64,000 nucleotides of DNA, from the NCBI GenBank assembly GCA_038502055.1, contig JAXRKN010000044.1:4188001-4252000 (forward strand), read 5' to 3'. The position numbers and the translations under genes are program-made. The notes beneath the pieces were generated by a model, which saw only the letters and a program-made list of their open reading frames with translations, searched no databases and was not told the origin of the DNA. The DNA is from Tanytarsus gracilentus. Lineage: Eukaryota > Arthropoda > Insecta > Diptera > Chironomidae. How positions within the stretch are numbered: the stretch's first letter is position 1; each line of letters opens with the position of its first letter. This document shows positions 40,901-53,300 of this stretch, piece by piece.

Positions 40901-43900
40901 TTCGTTCGATTAGCGATTGATTGATTTTGCGGGTGATTAATTATCGTTTTAAACGTAAGGAAAAAAACACATTCCGCGGTCTAAACGACATGATAAATGT
41001 GAATTATGCACACAATTTACACTCTGGACGCTTCATTTTTCATAAAAAAATTCTTGATTGATTTGCAAATCAATTATTTGCACTTGAGTGCATGATGAAA
41101 AATTAAATGATGAATTTTATATAATTTATTTAAAAAATAATTTTAAATTTAAAAAATAAAATCTGTAGCACCAAGGATTGCGGTTGAAGTTTTATATAAA
41201 TTTTGGGATTCGAACCTAATTTTCAAACTTTCATTTCAACTTTTAAATTTCATTCTTATAAAATACTTAATTTTTTAACTAAATTAAATGTTTAAGCCGT
41301 TACAATCCACGTTTCACATGAAAGTTAATGAAATAATCATTTGGTCATGACTGCCAACATGTTTTTAATGAAATTTTATAAAATTATCAACTCTCGCCAC
41401 GTTGAGAAAATTAAATTTGCAGAAAAATCATAAACAAGTCGTGTTATCGAGCTTAATAATTTCTCATTTCTCAAGCGGCTTTCAATGTATCATAAACTAA
41501 TTGACTCCATTAAGCATTTGTGAGAAGTGAAATCGTTTTGTCTCTCAAACATTTTTTTTTGATGAGAAATTTTCCCCATTTCGACACATGTGATAATTAA
41601 TTGCCACACTCGCGATACTTTTCCATCCTTCACAACTTCGAATCGAGTCAATTTATGATGCGAGAAAAAAATGACAGCAATTTGCAAGTCTTTAAGCGAT
41701 TACCGGAGTTCGATTTGTTTGTTTTCATGCTCTTAGAAAGACTGTTGCATGAAATAAAAATTGCAGTTTGAATCATTTTCAATCAATTCATTTCAACAAT
41801 ACATAAATGGATGGATCACGCAGAGAGAAATTGAAATTACATAAAATTAAAAAATTTCAAGATGAATTCTCAGTTTGTTTTGAGTGTTGAAAAAATCAAG
41901 AAAATATTGATGTGAATTTTTCTAGGGATCAAAACTTGTTGCAAAATATTTTAAGAGAGTTAAAAATTTAAATATTTACTTTTTTAAAGTTCGACCATGT
42001 TCATGCAAATACTCCAAATATGACCGCTAGCAATTATTCAAGCAATGAGAGCAAAAATTCAATAAAAGACGGCTGTCAAAATCAATTATGGTGCAGCATG
42101 CACTGCAACATAGTTGCATTTTGCACTAACCCGAGGACGTCTTCAATTGTTTACTTTTATTTTCGTGCAACAGAGTTGATAATTAGATAAATATTTAAAT
42201 GCGCTGCAATTATTTTCTACAATGTATCACACGGCACATTTAATAATCTAAATCACGAAAATTATGATAGACAGGAGGCATTGCGAAAAAAAGAGTGGTT
42301 AAATGAATGTATTCATAAGACATCCCGAAAGAGTAATTAAAGTCGATTCAACACGCTATCGACTATCATGTCTCGCTCGCTCATGATGACCATATACGTT
42401 AGCAACCTGCATTAATTTCGAGTGTGTCTGAATTTGGAGTGTCGAGGGACGAGGAGAGTTTATCAAATTTTCAAATAAATTTAAAACGTTAAAAAAAAAA
42501 ATTTCAGCTAGAAAGCAATTTTCAAACTAAACTCGTCCGTTAAAAAATTTGACTTTTCAACCCTTTTAAACATTATCAAAATTCCCAATGACAACTCCGA
42601 GAATGTGGCATTTCTCGAACATCAAAACCCAAAAAGTCTCAAGCATTAAATGCCGATAAGGAAAAGCGGGAGAGAGAGAGAGAAGATGCAAAAGCTATTT
42701 AAGGCGATCACATACAATAATTAAATAAAAGAGAGCTGAAGAGAAAAAGAGCAAGCGCACACATACCGCGACAGGAATTTAATTTTTTACCATAAGAATT
42801 CCTCCTTGTTTCTGTTTCTGCTACTTTAATTGCATGACATCTTCATTATGAGCTGCACATTCCATTTATGGGCAAGCTCTCATGAGAGAAATATTCAGAT
42901 ACTCAGTGCGTATATATGTAATTAAGTAATTACCTAGGAAATTGATGTGATACTTTTTAGTGACCATTATGACTTTAAGACTAATTTAAAAATTATGCGC
43001 AATGCAGCACAAGGTGATGGGGTTTGCATGTCATCACATTGACTAATGTCAACCTCTTTTATTGCGCTCTCACTGTAATTAACAGTGTAAACTAATTACC
43101 TGCCGTGCAAGCGCATCGTTTCAAAATCTGCATGAGATGCTCGATGTATGTGCTTGCAATTTCATTCCGCCAAAGAGATCTTAATTAAGTATTTTTTTCG
43201 GGCTTGATTGTCACTCACTTAGATTGCATGTGAATTCTCTTCCACCAAAAAAAAAACCTTTCATGCATGTGATTTAATTTAGATTGCATGCAGATGAATA
43301 TCTTTGATTTCCCTCTCACTCTCGCATCTCCGACGTTAATGGACAAATAATTAAAATCCAAGTAATTAAATAAAAATTATCGTTAATTGAAATCACAATT
43401 TACAATGTGCAAAAAAAGAAGAGAAAAAATATGAAATATAACGGAATAAAGTGCATCAATGGGTTGCAAGCAAGGGTTGGTGACTTTCATGGTTTTACAA
43501 AAATTAATTACTTTTGTTTGATTTATGTTTAAAAGTGACATAATTAATAGAACAACGCCATTTTGCTTAAAACATTTCAAAATTTTATCGACCATTAAAT
43601 TTATTAATTGGCAATTATAATTTCACTCACTTTCCTAAACATTAATTTCATCGCTGCTCCAAGTTGATTTGAGTAATAAAAAGCAACATTTAAAGTTGCT
43701 AAATGAATTAATCCACAACTAAATTAAAAAATATTCGATTCGCTCATAAGATTAATGCTTACAATGATAATTTCTGATGTAAATTGTGCGATAAAAACTT
43801 TTCTTCTCTTTCTCTCGCGCTCCTTCATCGCAAATGTGTGTTTTTTTATAAAACAGATTTCTCATTTCCTCAGCTCGATAAGATCACACACGGGAATTTA

Positions 43901-45206
43901 ACTCGATCTCGCTCGCTCACCGGCTTAATTGAATTGTTATTGCAGTTTAATTGTAGACTGACAACTTGTAGTCGGATGCCGAGTTTGGCGACACTTTATG
44001 GCATATATAAACAGAGCAGAGATTTAAATCGCAAAGCAAAGCGCAAAAGCGTTGCAAAAAAATATCAACTTATAATTATTGCCAATTTGCGAGGTCCGAA
44101 ATGACGAATTTGATTTTTTAATATTTTTTGTTTTCATAATTTAATTTTAGGAAAATTTAAAAATTTAAAACCAGTTAAAAAATTGCTCATTTCCGACCAT
44201 CGCATTTAATTAATACTATGCACATATTCTCGCTTTCAATATCAACGATGAATCGCGATGCCACTTGTATTGATGATGTTGTTTTCGCTACTGAAAGAGA
44301 TTTACTCAATTGAACTTTTTAACCTTTTATTTAATTAAAATCGTGGACACAGCTCGGTGTAAAATCTTTATCCCGCAATCATGTGAAGAGAGATTACACG
44401 TTTTCGATTATCCGGTGGAGAGTGGCAGTGTATAATGATCGAATGATGATGATGATGGTAGTGATGAAACGAATGAAAGAGAGAGGAAGAGATGAGATCA
44501 TGCAGGTGAAGATTTTAATCGAAAAATTACGACCATACGCGCTAATAAATTAATCAAAATTACGGAATGATAATTGGAAGGCGAATTTTCATGTTCTTGA
44601 TCAAAAAAAATGAAAATTGGATATGAAAAATTTGTGAGAGCCACCAAAAAGAGTGATTTAATAAATTAAATTAAATTGACGAATTTTTTTCATACAGACT
44701 GAATTTAATTTTCCATCCCTTGTTCCAAGGTTGAATTCATCGCAATTTAAAATCTCATCACGTCTCTCTCTCATTCGATTACAAGCGACGGACGATTAAA
44801 TTAGCAAAATGTGCACCTCAATAAAGTTGCATTAGCCACATTTTGAAATTGATGCAATTAATTATGCTTTGCGCACTTTAGCTTCTGCGCTTTCCTGTTG
44901 ACTTGAATTCAATTTCTCTTAGTGCCGTGTAGTATGAACACATTTTCTCTGTCTGCGAGATCGTATATATTAAATAATTATGCAAATGAGTGCAGAGAAT
45001 CAATTACGCATTATCGAAGGAGAGGAGAACAAGTCTCCCGGTTGTTGTATAATGTCAGTGCTCAACACCGCTCCTAAAAGGCTAATTTTAAAGAGTCCGT
45101 AGACAATAAAAATTTACTTTAATGGCGTTATTGATTGCACTGATAATTTTGACACGACATTATCAATAATTTTAATTAAAACTGCTTTTTCTCTTTCTCT
45201 TTTCAG
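25991..45206. other. Long gene-poor region upstream of aristaless
   Basis: About 19 kb with no supported coding sequence. The longest open frames are around 100 codons, low in complexity and without recognisable domains. Visible items are degenerate AT-rich blocks (for example 26,400-26,560 and 29,210-29,400), TTCGAATCC-type words (30,693; 38,880; inverted at 41,206), TA-rich repeats near 36,040-36,130, short GA tracts (33,298-33,310), a TATATAA at 44,004-44,010 and an octamer ATGCAAAT at 44,980-44,987. Non-coding 5' exons and enhancers of aristaless may lie here, since the first coding exon of that gene begins at a splice acceptor (45,201-45,206), but I cannot place them. Confidence 0.5.
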
Positions 45207-45274
45207 TTGCGTTGAAAGTGTCGTCTTCAAAAATTCACAACATCGATCGTTTGCATTCTTTTCATCGGCCCAGC

Positions 45275-47257
45275 ATGGGCATATCAGAGGAGACAAAATT
45301 GGAGGATATACCGCGCGAGGGTCGCTCGCCGCAGGATAATCGATCGAGTGCAACCACAAGTCTCGGCGGACACAGTCCCATGTCGGATCATAGTGATGTT
45401 GATCTCGATAATGAATATCCACAGAAACGGAAGCAGCGTCGCTATAGGACAACATTTACAAGTTTTCAACTGGAAGAGCTCGAGAAGTCCTTCTCGCGGA
45501 CACACTATCCAGATATTTTCTCGAGGTCGGCCATTTTGTTTTTTAAATAACATTAAAATTATAGCTCCGCTATATATTAATTTTGGATTTTTCCAAAACC
45601 AGTTTTCGACCCCTAGTGCCAAGACATTACATTGTGCAATATCAAAACTAATATTTAAATGATAGGCCTTGTCAATCCCTACAAACTGGCGAAAACAGAT
45701 TTGGAAGGAGTTAGAGCCATTTAAGTCATCTTACTTTCTCACTTTCTCACGATCTTAGTGAACGCCATATCTCAAGAACGGCTGGTCGGATTTGAGTCGG
45801 GTTTGTGGCTAAAGATCGGGTTTTGGCTCTAGTTGTGCAAGAAGTATTTAGTTTTGAGGTATGACCCTCCAAGGACCGTCCCTGAGTGCAAAAATGTCCT
45901 TTTTCATACAAATGGCTTCATGGGTATCGTTGAACTCGTCATTACATCAGGAATCGATTGACATTGACGATTTTAGAGGAATGTCCATCATGGTCGGCCA
46001 GGAGTGCCACTAATGTCCATTTTTCAGAACTATGGCTTCATGTATGTCGTTGAACTCGTCATTGCATCAGGAATCGATTGACATTGACGATTTTTGAGGA
46101 ATGTCCATCATGGTCGGCCAGGAGTGGCACCTATGTCCATTGTTCAGAACTATGGGGTACTAATCTAAGACATCGGAGCTATTGGAAATGGCAACGCCGT
46201 TTGCAGACCCATCTTGTTATAATTGACAATTTTAAAAAACACACAAGCTTCATTTTGAGGTTTAAAACACCTAAAACACATAAAAAGTGCCAATTTAGAC
46301 CCTCAGAACTGCCAGTTAGTGAAAACTCGAAGTCTCTAGCTATCTCGGGGTCCAAGTTCTCGAAGGTACAGACACACACTTGATACGTGTAGAACAACAC
46401 TTGATACGAAAAATTCGAAAAAAGGTCTAGATCATTCCATATTCCTTACTTAATTAAACCATTGCATTGCATCACAGTTGCGTCCAGAAAAAAAAACACT
46501 AAGAAATTTAAAAACAAATTTAAGGTTTTTGTCTTCAACTCTCTATAATCATGAGAAAAAAGTGGCTTAGTAAAAAAGTGCTAAATAGGGTTTGTGCTTT
46601 TCCTCATTGCTTATTAAAATGTATAATATCTGCTAAAAAATGATTTAACTACTTGAATTTTTTCGGCTAACTTAATATTTTTGAAACTTCCTTTGAAAAT
46701 GACATTTTTTTTCTATTCGACTTTCAAGAAAATTAAAATATTCATCATACAAAATTCATCGAAAAATTCATCGCTACTTGATCATTAAGAGAACAAAAAA
46801 ATATTTAAACGATTAAAAACTATAGAAAATGTCTTCTTATAAAAAAACACCTTTTTGTGGGACAACCCAAAAGGAAATCGCTCGAGTTTTAACTTCTAGT
46901 ATTGAAACAAATTTTAAATTAGGGAAAAACTTAACAACAAGAAATTTTTCGTAATTCATTTTATTAGGAAGGAAAAGCCGTCAAACATCAGGCCACAAAA
47001 ACTTTCATCATTTCATATATATTCAATTTAACAATATTCAAAATTAAAAATTCTAACATTTCTTAAAACAATTCTTAAAACTAATGATGACTAGAGAGTT
47101 CCAATATTGTCCTGTCCATTCTGTCCGTTAGTTATTACGCACCTGAAAAAAGAAAGAAAAGAGAAAGAGAACGATTCAAAGAAATATTTTTGATACTCAC
47201 CGGATTTTATTGAATATTCCCATCTTGTGTGTGCCTGAAAAGAAAAGAAAAGAAAAG

Positions 47258-47309
<52 letters not shown>

Positions 47310-50300
47310 AATGCAGAAATCTGCAGAATACTCACCGGATTAGATTTTTTCATATCTTTTGTCCATACCCACGGATGCACGTGAGCGATCCATCTTCTCA
47401 TGAGTTCGCTTGATGTGGTCTGGGATGTTGCTTAATTTATGAATTTTCCACTTTCCTTCTTCTTCTTTAATGTTCCACCACAACGCTTGATAACCTCATC
47501 ATTTGGCACCAATCTTCCCCAATCGATTTTTCCTTGTTTAGTCATTGGAACCTTGCCAGCGTAGAATTCCTTCTTGATCTTTTGTGTCTCATAAACTTTC
47601 TCCTTCTTGTTGCCGAAACGAACATAGAGAATCTCGTGTGCAATGTTCCGACCAATCTCTCCTCCTCCGAACTGATTCATCGACTTTGTTGCGTACTTCG
47701 AAAGCTCACCAAATTGAATTTGTGAGATTGCCACGAGCTCCAACTTTCTGATGTCGTTCTTGTGAAGTCTCACACTTGTTCCGTCTTCGAGTTTTAATTT
47801 ATCACCGGCAGTAAGGAGACGACAAAATCGATAATTGGGTGGCACATAGTCAAATTCCTCAGCAGTATTATACGTTGACATTCGCTTGTTCCAAGCTGAC
47901 TCCGACGATAGTCCGAACTTGAGGTCTAAAATTTAGAATAAGAAAAAGTGAAAAAATTAATTAAATTAATATTAATAAATTAAATTCTTTTTACCCGCGT
48001 TGAGTTTCGCTGCCAAATTACGCATATCGAAAACTACTAAAAAGATTTTCACGAGTTGCTCTACAGTCACATTTCCATCATAAAAACGGTTTGACGGTTT
48101 GAAATTTGTTAATCCCATTTTAGCAATCCGGACATAGAGCGTGTAAATGGCATCTTTGTGGCGTTCGTTGCTGAGCGTGAGATCTCCTCCACCGGATTTT
48201 ATAACACAATTTATTGAATATTCCCATCTTGTGTGTGCCTGAAAAGAAAAGAAAAGAAGAGAGAGAGAGAGATATAGAGAGAGAGAGAGAGAAGGAAATG
48301 CAGAAATCTGTTTAATAACTCACCAAATCACATTGTTTGATATCTCTTGTCCATATCCACAGATGCACGTGAGCGATCCATCTTTTCATGTGTTCTCTTC
48401 ATGTGATCTGGAATTGTACGCTCAACAAGCAATCGTCCGCATCCAGGGTATGGACATGGAACCTTTGTTGCCGTTCCTCCTGCTGCCTCACAGCGCTTAC
48501 GATGACGACACAAACCACTGCTGAAAGCAAATTCCTGGCTACACTCACATCTGATGTCCTGTGGAATAAAGGGACATTTTTCAAAATTCCGTAAGGTGCA
48601 AAGAAAGATGAATTGAGAAGAAAATATTTCACAATACAATTTAGAAAAATTTCGGCGATTTAATTTTAAAAATTTTAATCAATTTAAAAATTATTTTTGC
48701 GTTACGTAATTTACAATTATTCCCTTACCTTTTTCCTTTTTCTGCTTTAAAATTCCTCCACAACGCTTGACAACTTCATCGTTTGGAATTAAAACACCCC
48801 AGTTAATCTTTCCATTATTTGTCATCGGAATTATGCCCTTGAAAAATTCCTTCTTGGTAACTGTCGATGTCTCATAAATTTTCTCTTTCTTGTGACCAAA
48901 GCGAACATACAATATCTCATGCTCGCTATTTCCTCCAATCTCACATCCGCCGACGTCGTTCATTGATTTTGCTGCGTATTGTATAAAGCTACCGAATTGA
49001 ATTTGAGAAATGGCCACCATCTCGAGCTTGCGTATGTCATTCCGGTGAACTTTAACACGACTACCATCCTTCAACTTGAACTTATCACCAGCAGTTATCA
49101 GACGACATGATTCAAAATTTTTCTCTTTATCGAATTCACCATGCAGAGAGTTGTAAAATTTCATTCGATTGGTCCAGTTTCCCTCCGACGATATACCAAA
49201 CTTTATGTCTAAAATTAAAATAATTAAATTAATCAGAAAAAATTAAATTAATTACACATCACCTTTTCCTGCATTGAGTTTTGCTGCCAGATTTGCCTTC
49301 TTGAAAACGTAAACGAAAATTTCCGCCAGTTGCCATCCAGTTAAATTTCCGTCACGAATTCGATTAGGTGCACTAAATGTTGTTAAGCCCAATTTATCAA
49401 TTCTCACATACAGCGTGTAAATTGCATCCTCATGTCTAGCATTTCTGAGCGCCAAATCTCCGCCGCCAGCTAAAATTTGATTTTAAAATAATTAAAAATT
49501 AATTTTTTAAATAAAATTTATCACTTACAAGCATTGAGAATATTCGATCGAGTCATATCGTTCTCGTTCAAAACACAAATGGAGATTGCCATTTTTTCCA
49601 CTCGCGATGCTTGTTCAGCTCCAACGCAGTTCATCATTGGAATCAGAACAAGGTCATTCTTATTTGTAATTTCCTCTTCAAGTCTGCTATGATGTCCAGA
49701 AACTCGTCGGTCAATATCTACAGTGATGCCTCCATAATACTCGATGCCAGAGAGAGCAACGGGTCGGATATGTTCATCGATAGCTGCGCGGACTTCTCGG
49801 AGATCAGTTTCAATTTGCTCATTTTCTGTCATTGGCTCTGTCTTTACATGCTAAATTCCAATTTTTGTGACTCGATGGTGCTGGCAGATTTGAGCTCTGA
49901 ATCGCACAATTCGCTGGCAGTCCTCATGTAAAACTGGACATTTGATTTTGAGTTCTTGTGCCATTTTCTCTCGCTTGACGTTGACCATTTTCAAATGAAC
50001 TTCACAAAATCCTGAACGCTGTACAGACCAATCGTTACATTTATCGAATAGACAAATTCCTTATTCCGCAGTTTCAGTCTCGTCCTCATTGTCAGACTCG
50101 CTTTCGGATTTGATTTCCTTCTTAATTTCCTCCTCCTTGACTTTCTCTTTCTTAATTGTTGGAATCAAGGGCAGCGGAGATTCCTTCTTGATGACAGAAG
50201 TCGATAGCAGCAATGAGTCAAGTTTGTTTCCATTAATACCCCCTGGTTAACTTAATTAATAAATTTTATCAACCTTATACAGAAGTTGAAATAGTTTTGA

Positions 50301-53300
50301 AATTGAAAGAGGGGAAAAAAATAGAAAAATGCAATACTTGAAAATAAAACTTTTGAGGTTACAAAGATCCAGTAGAGATCCAGTAGGATCAAAACAAATA
50401 AAATTTTGGAATTTAACAATCACTACAATTTCAAAGTGAAACCAAGGCTAGGAAGGAGTTAATTATACTATTAAAGTAAGAATGAGTGCATTTTTAGGTA
50501 TCTAAATACCGTATGATTTAATAAAAATAATGGAAAAAAACCCAATGAAAATTTTCACTCATTCTTACGTAATACCTGACTAAAATTGTGATACTCGATG
50601 TTAAGTCGATGAACCGATGTACCGATTGTCCGATGAAACCAAATTTAACACTAATTTCTCAGTACAACACTAAAAATAATTAATTTTTTAAAATTTTAAT
50701 GTTTACCTTCGAGGGGTATACAACTTTTTCCAGAAAAATTTTGATTTGATAATGACGAAAAAAGGAGAGGATTTTGTTTAATTACACTTCAAAATGAAGC
50801 AATAACAACAAAGACAAGTATAGATAACAATTAAGCAAGAAGGAGCGGTTAATTAGCTAAATTAATGTAACTTTAAAAAAACAACAACAAAATAAAAATA
50901 CCTCTCATATTTTGCTCATTATTGCTTCATACCTGAGTTTTTGATGTAAACTTGAAGTTGTTGACGTGTAGAATCCGACGAGGAACACTTTAAAAGTCTT
51001 TAATTAACAAGAAAACACACATTTTGATATTAACACTATGAAAGGGGCGCGAAACTCTTCTTTAAATGAACATTTATTTGTATAATAAAAAAAAGCTTTA
51101 AATAAATAATTTTTTTTGAAAATTTCAGTTTTGATCTAAATATTTCAATTAAGGTTGTCCAGAGCCTTTTTAAAATAACAAAATTAACTCAAACTTCTCA
51201 AGGTCGACCTATTTCATAGACGCAAAAAGTCAAAACTCCTATTTTATCAATATTTTCTAATGACAGCATGAATTCAAACAACTTTTAAAAAACTTATAAT
51301 AAAATGAGGTTTCTAAAAATGTACATATGATGAGTATTTAAAGAATTATTTAAATTTCAAGACATTTTCACCAGTATTTTCCTCTAAGTTATCAAAACGT
51401 GTGGGCAAAGTCTTAAATTACTTCTTTATTTAAACGAAAGCCACCTCAAACACATCCAAATTCGGCATACACTTTCCACATTGCATTGCATGTCGCGCAT
51501 AAATTAATACATTATTTTTTTTTCTTTTCATCAAATGATACGTGATATTTCATGTAATTTAGAGTGCTTGTTTTTTGATTGATTGATTGATTGATTACTA
51601 ATAGGTAGCACGCTGGAGTTACCAGGAAGACGCGCCCGTTTTAATTTCCTTTTCCAGAGCTCGAAAGCTTAGAGATAAGGATAAAAACGTAACCATGCAG
51701 AACTCTTAAGATTTCTCTTAAGAATAGAGTATAAATACCCCTTTTTTCCCCCTCAACAGCAGGCGTCCCCGCGGGAATCGCCCACCTCGGGAGCTGCAAC
51801 GCACGTCTTGAGAAAGACGCACTAGCGATCGAATAACCCCTATTAGAGTGTTGTAATGTTAGTCGTCATGGAACGCCCAGCGGAAAAAACCAAACAGGAC
51901 GCCGTAATCCATGACGTAAAATTTTTCATTATGAACAGTCTTGTGATCACTCATAGAGTGTTTCCAACTAATCACAATTATGGGTTAGTTAACTGAACCT
52001 TACGGTTGCAGTTATAAAATAAATAAATAAATCAAAGGTGGTTTCGACGGCATTTTATAAAAGTTACCGCCACTACATCCTTCCTCAGCCCTAACAAGCT
52101 GTTAGGCACTGGCCCACCCACATCACATAACATACAAACATTCAACATAAAAAACTATAAAAGGTCAACCAATTGTATAAAAGTTTGGTAAATCTTCAAC
52201 CGTCCTCCATCTAATCTAGTCAATTAGCATGGGTAGTCAAGGTCTTAAATTTTGTCCGTTAGTTCAAAAACTCATCCTTCCTCAACTGTGTCACTAAGAT
52301 TAACAGTTGGTTTTGTTGGATACCAACGAAAATAATATAAACAATTTACTTCAATGTGAAGAATCAATTTAATTTTAATTTGAAAATAAATTAAAAAGAG
52401 AAAGTGAATAAAAAAAATAAATAAGAATAATAATAAAAATATTCAAATAATTTAACCTAACGATGCTTGTTTTAAAAGTAAAACGCATGAATATTGAAAC
52501 AAGTGAATTTTAGAGGTTAAGAAAAGATCCAGCAAAGATCCAGTTAAATCCAAACAAACATTTTAAAATTTTTAAAATTTACATCGTTTCAATGTGAAAC
52601 AATAACAATTAAGTGATTAACTAACCACTTTTAAGCAAGAATGAGTGAGTAAGTGTTTATTTAAACGCATTAAAAGTAAAATCAATGGTTAAAAATTTCC
52701 AAGATTTTCTTTCACTCATTCTCGCTTATTTACCTGACTTAAATGGAGAAACTCGACGACACGAAGATGAATTGATGATTTAACTACTCGATAACACTAT
52801 TTTTAATACTTTAAACACACTAGAACACTTAAAAAAAACTTAATTAATTTTAAATTGTATTGTTTACAATTCGAGGGTAAACTTCTCTCTTTAATTTAGA
52901 GTGCTTGTTTTTTGATTAAATTACTAGATTTCTATCGATTATCTAATACGAGTAGATTGGCGTTCATTAAAGCAATGCATGTAATGAAATGATTAAATGC
53001 TGTAGATCAGAGCTCAGGGGTTGATCATGTCATGGAGAGATTTCAATCTTGTTTAAATGTGGACATGACTCTTTAACTTATTTGGGTGACATTCAAGTTA
53101 ATTAAATAGTTTCGAAAGCTATTAAAGTTTTAAGCTTGAATTTAAAAAATATTTAAAAATTTGAAAATTTAAGGTTCGAATCCTAAAGTTAAAATTATGA
53201 GTGTTCACATGTCGCAATATTTTTTTTTTTTTTTCAAAAATTGAAAACTTATTTTTTTAAATTTATAATGTTCGTTAAATTTTTGCATTTTTGATACAAA

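Larger units (their letters stand above)
50340..52880 (-). promoter_or_regulatory. Three related first-exon/promoter blocks of the nested gene
   Basis: Similar blocks occur near 50,340-50,720, 50,760-51,010 and 52,500-52,880. Read on -, each has a leader ending in TCAG directly before a GTA donor (exon ends at 50,576, 50,933 and 52,734), followed by a purine-rich stretch such as AGAATGAGTGA. Two of them also share GATCCAGNNNAGATCCAGT-like repeats downstream. They lie upstream of the first coding exon of the nested gene and resemble duplicated non-coding first exons. Whether any is transcribed cannot be told from sequence. Confidence 0.45.

Noticed and set aside
43383..43595. Several 60-110 codon open frames between 10 kb and 45 kb, this one as example
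   Set aside because: All are low in complexity, lack domains and intron structure, and occur at the density expected of AT-rich DNA with random stops.
43784..44104. Open frame of 106 codons on + with a basic C terminus
   Set aside because: No recognisable motif, no homologous neighbour and no splice context; a chance frame is likelier. The TATATAA inside it is not enough to call a promoter.
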